Shown here piece by piece: positions 17,785 through 25,840 of a stretch of 64,000 nt of DNA. The translations under genes were made by a program, and so were the position numbers. Each line of letters opens with the position of its first letter. Position 1 is the first letter of the stretch. The notes under the pieces were generated by a model, which did no database searches, had not been told where the DNA came from, and saw nothing but the letters and a program-made list of their open reading frames with translations. Source of the DNA: Pseudogemmobacter hezensis. GTDB taxonomy: Bacteria > Pseudomonadota > Alphaproteobacteria > Rhodobacterales > Rhodobacteraceae. The stretch lies in contig NZ_JABJXT010000004.1 in NCBI RefSeq assembly GCF_013155295.1, positions 124,001 through 188,000 of the forward strand. The letters are read 5' to 3'.

Positions 17785-19094
17785 TCCGGCCCGTCCATTG
17801 CGCCAGTTTCAGAGTTTTCCGGTCCCGGCCTAAGGTTCAGCAATGGCAGCAAAAGGGCAAGGCTGCGCTGGCTGGCCCCCTGATGGCGGCTTTGCTCGGC
17901 CCGGGCGGCGCTTTGCATATGGTGCAAGAGGGCCGGATCGGCAAGCAGGCCCGCCACCGTCTGCGCAAGGCTGGCGGCATCGGTGACCTCGCGCATCGCC
18001 CCTGCCGCGCCAAGGGCCTGATAGGCGGCAGCGGCATTGCGCAGATAGGGGCCCGCCAGAATCGGGCAGCCTGCGGCGGCGGCCTCATAGGGGGTATGGC
18101 CGCCAGGCCCGGGGCGCAAAGAGCCGCCGATCAGCGCCAGATCGGCGGCCGCATAGACGCTGCCCATCAGGCCAAGCGTGTCGATCAGATGCACAGCGGT
18201 ATTGGCGTCAGGCTGCTGGCCAAGGCTTTGACGGGTAAAGGAAATCCCGCGACGTTTCAGCAGATCCGCGACGCTTTCGGCCCGCGGCGGATGGCGCGGG
18301 GCCAGCAGCAAAAGCCCCGGCTGATCCAGCGCGGAAAGCGCGTCGAGGACGATTTCCTCTTCGCCCTCATGGGTTGAGGCGGCGGCCCAGATCGAGCGCG
18401 GGCGGGCCGCCTGCTGCCAGGCCTGGACCAGCGCCGGATCGACTGCGGGCGCGGCGATATCGGCCTTCAGATTGCCCGGCGCATGCAAGATCCCCGGCGC
18501 GACGCCCAGGCGCAAAAATTCATCGCGCAGGCTGTCTTCCTGCAGGGTGATCAGGTGCATGGGGCGCAAAAGCACGGCAAAGCTGCGCGGGGCGCGGCTG
18601 CGGGTTTTTGAGGGCCGGGCGTTCACAAGCGCCGCCGGGATGCCGCGGACGGCCAATGTCTGCATCATCCGGGGCCAAAGATCGCCCTCGACGAACAGCG
18701 CCGCATCGGGGCGCCAGTGATCGAGAAAGCCCGTAACGGCGGCAGGCGTGTCGATGGGCGCAAACTGATGCAGCGCACCTGGAATACGGTTGGCCACCAC
18801 CGTCGCGCCGGTGGCACTGGTGGTGGTGATCAAAACCCGCAGGCCGGGCTGCGCCAGCAAAAGCCCTGCCAGCGGGATGATTGAGACCACCTCACCGACC
18901 GAGGCCGCATGCAGCCAGATCAGCCGTCCTTCCGCCTGCAGGTCGGGGCGTGGCAGGCTGGCCTTGCCGAACCGCTCGCCCAGGCGGTCGGGCGGGGCCT
19001 GCATACGCCTGTGCGCCCGCGCCGCAAGGTGGCTCAGAGCGCAGGGAAAGGCCCAGGAAAACCCCAGCCAAAGCCGCAGCAAAAGGGGGGTCAC
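17781..19094 (-). CDS. waaA: 3-deoxy-D-manno-octulosonic acid transferase
   Basis: 437 residues, the usual length. An N-terminal hydrophobic anchor is followed by the family motifs LIWLHAASVGEV and LLITTTSATG, and in the C-terminal Rossmann half by IWAAASTHEGEEEIVLDA and a GGSLRPGPGGHTPYEAAAAGCPIL segment. It adds Kdo from CMP-Kdo to lipid IVA on the inner face of the membrane. It starts at GTG. Upstream lie other LPS glycosyltransferases and a Kdo kinase; downstream is the overlapping lipid A acyltransferase. Confidence 0.9.
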   Translation of the reverse strand: MTPLLLRLWLGFSWAFPCALSHLAARAHRRMQAPPDRLGERFGKASLPRPDLQAEGRLIWLHAASVGEVVSIIPLAGLLLAQPGLRVLITTTSATGATVVANRIPGALHQFAPIDTPAAVTGFLDHWRPDAALFVEGDLWPRMMQTLAVRGIPAALVNARPSKTRSRAPRSFAVLLRPMHLITLQEDSLRDEFLRLGVAPGILHAPGNLKADIAAPAVDPALVQAWQQAARPRSIWAAASTHEGEEEIVLDALSALDQPGLLLLAPRHPPRAESVADLLKRRGISFTRQSLGQQPDANTAVHLIDTLGLMGSVYAAADLALIGGSLRPGPGGHTPYEAAAAGCPILAGPYLRNAAAAYQALGAAGAMREVTDAASLAQTVAGLLADPALLHHMQSAARAEQSRHQGASQRSLALLLPLLNLRPGPENSETGAMDGPE

Positions 19095-19121
19095 GGCCGC
19101 GCCCCTGCTGTCAGGGCCGGG

Positions 19122-19892
19122 TTAATTGCCACGCCGAAAGGCACGCTGTTTGAACCAGGCGATGATCTTGTTGCGCCACAACCGCTGTTGTTTTGCCCAG
19201 CCATAATACCAGCTGCGCCCGTTTGCCTTGCGCAGGGCCCCATTGCCGTCGATATCGCTTTCCACCCCGGTCTGGCTGGTGATCGGCGGCCAGATCGCAT
19301 AGCCAGAGCCGCGCTTGACCATGATCTCGCGCAGCTGGGTGTCGATGGGCATCGTCACGACCGAGTGGTTCTGGCGCACATTCTGCGCCCCCTCACGCGT
19401 CCACAAAAGCGCGGTGGTCAGCATCGGGAAATAATGCGCCCGCACCAGATCATGGCCGCCCGAGAGGTGATCGGTCGGCGTGTAGATCTTCATCTTGTTC
19501 GGCCCCAGATGAACGATGTCCCAGGGCTGGCCTTTGGCCTCAAGCGCGCGAAGCGCCTCGTCGATCACGGGGACGAAATCGGGGGCGATCTGCGCGTCAT
19601 CCTCAAGCACGATACCATAGGGCTGACCCGAGGCCAGAAAGCGGTCGATACACTCAAGATGACTGCGATAGCAGCCATATTCCGCCCCGCGAAGTGGCCG
19701 CCCCAGGAACCGATGCGCCTTTTTCAGATCGCAGTCCTGGGCGGTGACAAGGTCGATTTTGCGCCCGTCAAAGGCGGGGACACGTTCAGCCCAGGTGATG
19801 CCGACGGCACTCAGCCCGGCCTCGATCGAGGCGCGGCGCTCATCCGAGCTGTCGAGGTTGATGTAATAGACGGGGATGTCACCATTCATCAT
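19122..19892 (-). CDS. Glycosyltransferase family 25 (LPS biosynthesis)
   Basis: About 256 residues. It starts with IPVYYINLDSSDERR and carries the family features GAEYGCYRSHL near residue 75 and IVLEDDAQI near residue 97 (acidic metal-binding motif). GT25 enzymes add hexoses to LPS core. An ATG at 19892 with AAGGTG upstream overlaps the end of the preceding glycosyltransferase gene by 14 bases. Sugar and linkage are unknown. Confidence 0.8.
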   Translation of the reverse strand: MMNGDIPVYYINLDSSDERRASIEAGLSAVGITWAERVPAFDGRKIDLVTAQDCDLKKAHRFLGRPLRGAEYGCYRSHLECIDRFLASGQPYGIVLEDDAQIAPDFVPVIDEALRALEAKGQPWDIVHLGPNKMKIYTPTDHLSGGHDLVRAHYFPMLTTALLWTREGAQNVRQNHSVVTMPIDTQLREIMVKRGSGYAIWPPITSQTGVESDIDGNGALRKANGRSWYYGWAKQQRLWRNKIIAWFKQRAFRRGN

Positions 19893-20664
19893 GAAGCACC
19901 TTGCTGACGAAGCTTTCGGCCGGGAAAACCCCGTTGTATTTTTCATTTACATAGCGGGTCAGATGGCTGCCCCAAAGATGCACCGCATAGGCCTCGGGGG
20001 GCGCATCGGCGGCGCTATAGCTGCCGGGATCGGCGAAAAGCGGGATTCCTGACATCGGAACCGGATAGAACGTATTCAATGGCCTGATATGCGCAATCTC
20101 TTCGCTGCGCTTCAGCTCGGCGGTGAAAAGAGCGGGACCAATGGAGCCCCAGGGCCATCTTTCGATCGGCAAACCACCCGACAGAATGTTTTTCACATGA
20201 TACTTAAACCGCTTAAATCCCTCCAGCCGCGGCGGCATGCCCCTGGTTTCGGCCGAAAAAGCCGATAGCGCTGCAAGGGCGGCTGATCCTTTGGGCAGTT
20301 TCAGAACCGCAGAACCGGCAGAATCCTTCGCCTCATATCCGAAAACATTATCATCGGGAAAGTCGAACGGTCTTAGCGCAATGACATCCAGATCGACCCA
20401 GGTGAAATCGGTCTTTGCAACCATGGCGTAACGGAACAAATCCGAATGCAGGGCCGGACTTTTGGTCCGACGATGCAAAACGATACGACCCAGATCAAGC
20501 ACAGTCCGTGCATCGGCCTGGATTACATCCGGCGGGCAATTGACAATCGGATCATAGGAAAACAACGTAAATTCATGGCCATGGCGCTGAAAAGACCGGA
20601 TCGAGGCCAGCTCAATCGGCCCAAGGCTTTTGCCGATCCACAGGCTCGCAATAGTTTTCAGCAT
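19879..20664 (-). CDS. DXD-motif glycosyltransferase (GT32-like)
   Basis: 261 residues. The motif WVDLDVIALRPF near residue 93 is the DXD nucleotide-sugar site, with an upstream HSDLFRYAMV helix typical of the Och1/capsule-type family. It ends with a His/Trp segment VHLWGSHLTRY. The gene appears less G/C-rich than its neighbours (many A/T third positions), which could reflect transfer, as is common for LPS outer-core genes. It sits between the Kdo kinase and GT25 genes with near-zero spacing, implying one operon. Confidence 0.72.
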   Translation of the reverse strand: MLKTIASLWIGKSLGPIELASIRSFQRHGHEFTLFSYDPIVNCPPDVIQADARTVLDLGRIVLHRRTKSPALHSDLFRYAMVAKTDFTWVDLDVIALRPFDFPDDNVFGYEAKDSAGSAVLKLPKGSAALAALSAFSAETRGMPPRLEGFKRFKYHVKNILSGGLPIERWPWGSIGPALFTAELKRSEEIAHIRPLNTFYPVPMSGIPLFADPGSYSAADAPPEAYAVHLWGSHLTRYVNEKYNGVFPAESFVSKVLHDEW

Positions 20665-20667
20665 GCT

Positions 20668-21432
20668 TCATACTTTCCCGTAGCCATCAGCCTGCTCCGG
20701 CTTGCCACTTACTGCGGATACTTCAGCGTCATAGCCCGCCTGCAGCGCCTGCCAGTCCTGGGGTGACCAGTGCAGCCCGGCCACTTTGCCCTGTTCCTTG
20801 ACCAAAGAGCGGTGCAGGCGCGAGAGGTTCTCTGCCTGCCAGCCACCGGGCCTCCGGCGGGCGCATTTATCGAAATCGATCAGCCAGACCTTCCCGGCCT
20901 CATCCAGCAGGATATTGCGGCAGTTCAGATCGGTGTGATCGACGCCTGCGACATGCATCTGCGCAATCACCTGCCCGATTTGCCCCCAAACCGCCGCCGA
21001 CAAAGGTGCATCACGCAAAACCTCGGCCAGGGTGCGGCTTTGGGGGATGCGCTCGGTGATCAGATCGGCGCGGTAGAAAAGCCCCGCAGGCTGATAGCGG
21101 GCCATGATCGGGCGCGGCACGGGCAGGCCCTGTTCGCGCATCCAGTCGAGCAGCATGAACTCTTCCATCGCACGGCTTTGTGCGGCGGGGCGGCGCAGGT
21201 ATAGGTCGCGGTTTACACGCCCCACCAGCCCGCCGCGCCAGAAGTGCCGCCAGACCAGCTCCAGCCCGTTATAGCGCAGAAACCAGGCCTGATTGCGCCC
21301 GGTTGAACTGCCCGCAAGATGGCCGTTCTCGCGCAGCCAGGCCAGGTCGAAAAGGCGCGGCTCGCCCTGGGGCAGGGCTGTGCTGTCATACCACAGGACG
21401 CAGCCTTTTTCCTGGCTTTTGGTCAGTGTCAC
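20668..21432 (-). CDS. kdkA: 3-deoxy-D-manno-octulosonic acid kinase
   Basis: 254 residues of the LPS-kinase fold. Kinase features are GVDHTDLNCRNILLD (catalytic loop, residues about 165-180) and VWLIDFDKCARR (metal-binding Asp). GRNQAWFL and WRHFWRGGLVGR near the N-terminus match KdkA. It would phosphorylate Kdo with ATP on the cytoplasmic side. It starts at GTG. It lies within the LPS operon, 3 bases from the next gene. Confidence 0.8.
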   Translation of the reverse strand: MTLTKSQEKGCVLWYDSTALPQGEPRLFDLAWLRENGHLAGSSTGRNQAWFLRYNGLELVWRHFWRGGLVGRVNRDLYLRRPAAQSRAMEEFMLLDWMREQGLPVPRPIMARYQPAGLFYRADLITERIPQSRTLAEVLRDAPLSAAVWGQIGQVIAQMHVAGVDHTDLNCRNILLDEAGKVWLIDFDKCARRRPGGWQAENLSRLHRSLVKEQGKVAGLHWSPQDWQALQAGYDAEVSAVSGKPEQADGYGKV

Positions 21433-21445
21433 CGGCCGGGCCCCC

Positions 21446-22186
21446 TTAGCGCCAAAGCTCGTCTACCCAGGCGACGGGCAGCACGCGCCGATACCATTTG
21501 CCAGAGCGCCCGATGATCGCGTCAGGCGGGTTGGGCTTGCCGTGGAAGACCACGACCTTTGCACCCTCGGGGATGCGGGCGGGGCGGAAAAAGCCCATCA
21601 GCCCGCGATACATGCAATGGCGCTTGAAGCTGACGCACCAGCCCTTCGGCCAATAGTCCATCTTGCCCTGGCGCGAGAAATAGGAGGTCACGAATTCCTG
21701 CTCATTGCGGTAATCGGTCTGGGCGGACTGCAGCCCTCCTGCCAGATGCGCGATCAGATCGGCATGCGCACCCGCGGTGAAGCGAAAGACCGAGGTATTG
21801 CCGGTTTCATCGCGCTTGTCCCATTCCTTGATCACGAGGAATTCGCCGGGCGGATCGAAGAAGGCATCCAGCGGCCCGGTGATGACGATATCGACATCAA
21901 GGAACAGCACCGGCCCGGTCAGATCATGCAGGGGGGCGGCAAAGACGGTGGCCTTCAGCCAGCCGTGCAGACGCGTCCAGCCGGTGGCGGCGTCAAACTC
22001 GGGGATGCCGATTTTCGGCAGCGGATCGGTTTCGATCCCGGGGGCGATGCCGGTGGCATCATCGGTGAAACAGACGAAACGGTAAGGGCGCGACATATTG
22101 CGCTGCACCATATTGTGCAGCTTGTTCACATAGTCCGGCCCGTATTTGGTGCCCCATTTGACGCAGATGATATTGACCAGTTCCAT
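21446..22186 (-). CDS. DXD glycosyltransferase, probable first gene of the LPS operon
   Basis: About 246 residues. It starts ELVNIICVKWGTKYGPDYVNKL and carries VLFLDVDIVITGPLD near residue 95, a DXD motif of retaining GT-A enzymes. No membrane segment is visible. It likely adds a sugar to the LPS core or another glycan. Start at ATG 22186; 22249 would add a poor extension. Confidence 0.7.
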   Translation of the reverse strand: MELVNIICVKWGTKYGPDYVNKLHNMVQRNMSRPYRFVCFTDDATGIAPGIETDPLPKIGIPEFDAATGWTRLHGWLKATVFAAPLHDLTGPVLFLDVDIVITGPLDAFFDPPGEFLVIKEWDKRDETGNTSVFRFTAGAHADLIAHLAGGLQSAQTDYRNEQEFVTSYFSRQGKMDYWPKGWCVSFKRHCMYRGLMGFFRPARIPEGAKVVVFHGKPNPPDAIIGRSGKWYRRVLPVAWVDELWR

Positions 22187-22313
22187 GCGTTTGCCCCGCA
22201 AATGATGCCCAACCACCCCCAGCCACATCCGGTGCCAGCCCTGTGCCACCTGGTGCCGCGCCCGGGGCGCAGAGGTCCCGTCTCTGCTATCGGGGCAGAG
22301 GCGGCGAAAGTCA

Positions 22314-22341
22314 ATTCCGGGGCCGGGATAGGCCCCGGAAT
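22314..22341 (-). terminator. Hairpin downstream of dctBD
   Basis: An 11-bp perfect stem (ATTCCGGGGCC at 22314-22324 and its complement at 22331-22341) with a 6-base loop lies just past the dctD stop. Reading leftward it is followed by TTGACTTTC. It is likely the transcription end of dctBD. Confidence 0.65.
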
Positions 22342-22368
22342 GCGCGGAACTGGGGGCCAGGCACGGCT

Positions 22369-23811
22369 TTAATGCCGGAATTGCGCCGGGTTGATGCCAT
22401 GGCGGGCCATTTTATCGTAAAGCGTCTTGCGCGGCAGCCGCAGCTGCACCAGCGCCGCCGCGACAGAGCCGCCAGCCCGGCGCAAAGCGGCGCGGATCAG
22501 CTCTGCCTCATAGGCGGCGACCTGTTCGGCCAGGCCCGCCTCTGGGGGGGCGCCATCCGGATTGCCCCCCTGGCCGTCCGCGCCCCAGGGGGCAGGGGGC
22601 CCGAGTGTTGTCAGGCCAAAGGCCACGGCTTCGGCGAATTGCTGCAACTCGCGCAGATTGCCGGGCCAGTCATGCGCCGAAAGCCGCGCGGTGATCTGCG
22701 ACGAGAGCGGCGGCACCGCCAGATTGAGCCGGCGGCAGGTCTGCAGCAAGAGGCGGCGGAACAGCGGCGGCACATCCTCGCGCCGCGCGGCCAGCGGCGG
22801 CACCCCGATCACGATCCCCGACAGGCGGTAAAGCAGATCGGCGCGAAATCCCTGCCCGGATTGGGGGCCGGATTGCGGGCCGGATTGCGCCAGCACCGAC
22901 AGCTCGGTCGCGCTGCCGGTCAGCACCCGCATATCCAGCGGCCGGGGCGCGGTGCCACCTGCGGGCGTGAACTCATCCGCGCCAAGGATCGCCAGCAGCC
23001 GCGCCTGCAAGGGGGCGGCCAGCATGTCGATCCCTTCCAGAAACAGCGTGCCGCGATGGGCCTTTTCCAGATAGCCCGGCACCCGTCCGATGCGCGGTGC
23101 GCTGGCGGCCTGACCGAAGAAATCGGCGTCAAAGCGGGCCGGATCCAGCGCCGCGCAAACCACATGCACAAAGGCGCGGCCCCGCCTTGCGCCTTTGGCA
23201 TGCAGCGCCCGCGCCACCGCCTCTTTGCCAACCCCGGTCTGGCCGATGATCAGCGCATCCACCCCCGCCTCGGCCACCCGGGCGATGGTCTGGCGCAGAT
23301 GGGTCATCGCAGCGCTGTCGCCTGAAAGGCGCAGATCGCCCTCATCTTCGTCATCAAGGGGCCGCGCGGCGCGCAGCTGGCGGTTTTCCAGCGTCAGCTG
23401 CCGCGCCTGGCCTGCCCGGCGCAGGGCCGCCGCCAACACATCCGAGCCGACAGGCTTGGTCAGGAAATCCCAGGCCCCCGCCTTCAGCGCGGCCACCGCC
23501 ATCGGCACATCGCCATGCCCGGTCAGAAGGATCACCGGCAGATCCGGGTCCATCGCGCGGATGCGGCGGTGCAGCTCGAAGCCGTCGATCCCGGGCATGC
23601 GCACATCCGAGAGGATGACGCCGGGATAATCGGGGCCCAGTCCTTCCAGCGCCTTTGCGGCATTGTCAAAGGGCTCTGTCCGAAAGCCCGCAAGCCGCAG
23701 CGCCTGGGTCTGGGCGGCCAGCAGATCGGTGTCATCCTCGATCACCCGCACCAGGGGCAGATCTGCGCCCGGCCCGGCGTTGGCTGCGCGGGCAGTCAGA
23801 TTGCGGCTCAT
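22369..23811 (-). CDS. dctD: DctD-type response regulator lacking the GAFTGA loop
   Basis: 480 residues: receiver domain (acidic pocket at 25-27, phosphoacceptor Asp69 in LSDVRMPG), AAA+ domain from about 165 to 390, and a C-terminal Fis-type helix-turn-helix (GGSVAAALVQLRLPRKTLYDKM). Walker A is GQTGVGKE. The loop that should read GAFTGA near residue 234 is instead AASAPRIGRVPG, and Walker B reads GTLFLEGID rather than GTLFLDEI. Without GAFTGA it should not engage sigma-54. It overlaps the dctB stop by 4 bases and faces dctA. A short QSGP repeat lies in the AAA+ domain. Confidence 0.85.
   Translation of the reverse strand: MSRNLTARAANAGPGADLPLVRVIEDDTDLLAAQTQALRLAGFRTEPFDNAAKALEGLGPDYPGVILSDVRMPGIDGFELHRRIRAMDPDLPVILLTGHGDVPMAVAALKAGAWDFLTKPVGSDVLAAALRRAGQARQLTLENRQLRAARPLDDEDEGDLRLSGDSAAMTHLRQTIARVAEAGVDALIIGQTGVGKEAVARALHAKGARRGRAFVHVVCAALDPARFDADFFGQAASAPRIGRVPGYLEKAHRGTLFLEGIDMLAAPLQARLLAILGADEFTPAGGTAPRPLDMRVLTGSATELSVLAQSGPQSGPQSGQGFRADLLYRLSGIVIGVPPLAARREDVPPLFRRLLLQTCRRLNLAVPPLSSQITARLSAHDWPGNLRELQQFAEAVAFGLTTLGPPAPWGADGQGGNPDGAPPEAGLAEQVAAYEAELIRAALRRAGGSVAAALVQLRLPRKTLYDKMARHGINPAQFRH
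22858..22891. repeat. 12-bp tandem repeat inside dctD
   Basis: GGATTGGGGGCC, GGATTGCGGGCC and a partial third unit follow one another, coding for the QSGPQSGPQSG segment in a loop of the AAA+ domain. It keeps frame. Confidence 0.85.
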
Positions 23812-25679
23812 GTTGAAGACCCTTCTGGCAGGGGCAGGGGCAGGGTCAGGCGAAAGACCGCGCCCTGGCCGCTGATCGGCGGGTCTGCCCGCAGATCGCC
23901 GCCGAAATCGCGCAAAATATCCTGGGCGATCACCAGGCCCAGCCCCAACCCGCCGGGCTTGCTGGTCAGGAAGGGCGTGAAAAGCTGGCCCGCCACCCCG
24001 GGATCAAGGCCCGGCCCATTGTCGCTGACGCTGATCTCGACCTGATCCGGCCCGAGCGTCACGGTGATGGTGATCTGCGGATCGGGGCGGCCAGACAGCG
24101 CCTCTTGCGCGTTCTGGATCAGATTGACCAGCACCTGTTCCAGCCGGACGGCCTCGACCGCGACGCGCAGATCGGGATCGGGGTTTTCGATCAGGATCTC
24201 TGCCCCTTCGGCGCGGCGGCGGCTGGCGGTCAGCAGGACCGAGGCCTCGATCACCTCGCGCAGGATCACCGGGCGGGTTTCTCCGGTTGCTTTGCGGGCA
24301 AAGCTGCGCAGTTCGGTGGTGATCTGGGCGATACGATCGCTCATCCGCACGATCGCAGAGAGATTGTCGCGCATCTCTGCCGGGCCGCGTTTGGGCATCA
24401 GCGCCAGCGCGTTTTCGGCCAGCAGGCGAATGGTGGCCAGCGGCTGGTTCACCTCATGCGCAAGGCCCGCCGTCACCTGGCCCAGCGTCGCCAGCTTATT
24501 GGCCTGGACCAGATCGGCCTGCATGCCCGCCAGCCTTGCCTCGGCGCGGCGGCGCTCGGCCATCTCATCCTGCAGATCGCGGGTGCGGGCGCTGACGGCG
24601 GCCTCCAGCTCGTGGCGGTGACGGGTATCGGCGGCAATCCGTGCCTCGATCCGCGCGCTTGCCCTGCGGCGCGCCATCAGCACGCGGTCCAGCCCGAAAG
24701 CCAGCATGAAGAAAAGCGCCCCGATCCCGCCCGCCGCCGAAAGCGCCGCCTGCATTGCCCCTGCCGCCGGCACCGCATGGATCAGCTGCCAGCCCGGCGG
24801 CGACAGCGGCAGGCGCACCACCAGCCGGTCAGCGCCGATGGGTGGCGGTGGCGCGAAACGGTCCCCGGGGCGGTTCGAGATCACCACCTGCCCGGTCTCA
24901 TCGGTGACCCATGTCTGCACAGAGGTCATATCGGGGGTCATATCGGGGGCCAGATCGCGGGCCAGATCGGGGGGCTCATCGGTAATCTGCTCCGGACGGG
25001 CGGCCCAGCTGCTCTCCAGTGCGTCAAACTCGACCTTGACCGCCACAACCCCCAGGGCCGCATCACGGCCACCGCCCCCCGTCGCGTCAGAGACCGCGCC
25101 AGCGATCACATGCGAGAGATAAAGCCCGGGCCTTTGGCTGACTGTGCCGAGCGCGAATTCCAGCGCCACCCCCTGCCGCATCGCCCCGGTGAAATAGCCG
25201 CGCCAGGCATAAGAGCTGCCGACAAAAGAGGCCGGCTCGTCCCAGTTCGAGGCGGCAATCGCCACCCCCTGGCGGTCCAGCAGATAGATCACCGCGCCAT
25301 GGGTTTCCGCGCGCAGACGGTCCAGCTTGCGCGAGACCGCCTGATGCCCGCTGATGCCCCCGACCAGCAGCGCCTGGCGCACCGCATCATCATCCGACAG
25401 GATCGCCACCACGGCGCGTTGCTGCACAAGCGTGCTTTCCAGCATCTGCGCCCGGGCTTGCGCCCCCGCCTGTGCCTCATCGGTCAGCCGATCCGTCGCG
25501 GTCTTATGGGCCAGCCAGCCCAAAGCCGCCATCGCAGCCAGGATCAGGCCAAGCGCCAGCGCCCAGAACGCCGCCCGCGCCCGCAACTGCGGTATCACCC
25601 GCGCCCCGGCAAAGACATCTTTGGGCGAAGAACCTGTCACTCGGGCGCTTTCGTTTGTGTGGGTTTCCACATTACATAA
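23808..25679 (-). CDS. dctB: DctB-type C4-dicarboxylate sensor histidine kinase
   Basis: About 623 residues: first membrane helix (AAFWALALGLILAAMAALGWL), a periplasmic Cache-like sensor of about 250 residues, a second helix (GIGALFFMLAFGLDRVLMA), a coiled coil, then the kinase with H box GLAHEVNQPLATIR, N box NLIQNAQEAL, G1 DNGPGLD and G2 GLGLGLVIA. It senses succinate/fumarate/malate and phosphorylates DctD. The start is uncertain: ATG 25679 overlaps the first DctD-type site, while GTG at 25637 would leave the site noncoding. Confidence 0.87.
   Translation of the reverse strand, partial: LCNVETHTNESARVTGSSPKDVFAGARVIPQLRARAAFWALALGLILAAMAALGWLAHKTATDRLTDEAQAGAQARAQMLESTLVQQRAVVAILSDDDAVRQALLVGGISGHQAVSRKLDRLRAETHGAVIYLLDRQGVAIAASNWDEPASFVGSSYAWRGYFTGAMRQGVALEFALGTVSQRPGLYLSHVIAGAVSDATGGGGRDAALGVVAVKVEFDALESSWAARPEQITDEPPDLARDLAPDMTPDMTSVQTWVTDETGQVVISNRPGDRFAPPPPIGADRLVVRLPLSPPGWQLIHAVPAAGAMQAALSAAGGIGALFFMLAFGLDRVLMARRRASARIEARIAADTRHRHELEAAVSARTRDLQDEMAERRRAEARLAGMQADLVQANKLATLGQVTAGLAHEVNQPLATIRLLAENALALMPKRGPAEMRDNLSAIVRMSDRIAQITTELRSFARKATGETRPVILREVIEASVLLTASRRRAEGAEILIENPDPDLRVAVEAVRLEQVLVNLIQNAQEALSGRPDPQITITVTLGPDQVEISVSDNGPGLDPGVAGQLFTPFLTSKPGGLGLGLVIAQDILRDFGGDLRADPPISGQGAVFRLTLPLPLPEGSST
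24925..24972. repeat. Four 12-bp tandem units inside dctB
   Basis: GTCATATCGGGG twice, then GCCAGATCGCGG and GCCAGATCGGGG, with no gaps. They code for a PDM/LA-type repeat in the periplasmic sensor domain. Length changes would stay in frame. Confidence 0.88.
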
Positions 25680-25702
25680 CATAGATTGTGCGAATTTCCA
25701 CA
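25656..25702. promoter_or_regulatory. Tandem DctD-type upstream activator sites
   Basis: TGTGTGGGTTTCCACA (25656-25671) and TGTGCGAATTTCCACA (25687-25702) are near-palindromic, with centres 31 bases apart (about three helical turns). Both resemble the rhizobial DctD site TGTGCGGAAATCCGCACA as I recall it. They lie about 140-185 bases before the dctA start. I searched for a -24/-12 (GG-N10-GC) element between them and dctA and found no convincing one. Confidence 0.7.
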
Positions 25703-25840
25703 CAAAATTTCACCCGCTTCCCGGCCTGTTTCCTATGAAATCAACACATTGCCGCAAGGTGCTGAAAGACAAGGCGGCGCTGCACGATCCTGTATCACTT
25801 CCTTCACATATCTGTCGCTTGCCTGCCTGGAGGAGGAATC

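Noticed and set aside
24925-24972. Tandem repeats as a CRISPR-like array
   Set aside because: The units are contiguous, 12 bases long and in a reading frame; there are no spacers and no cas genes.
25704-25840. A sigma-54 promoter before dctA
   Set aside because: I looked for GG-N10-GC with TGGCAC/TTGC-like halves. The nearest candidate, around CTGCACGATCCTGTAT, lacks both the GG and the GC, so I do not call one.
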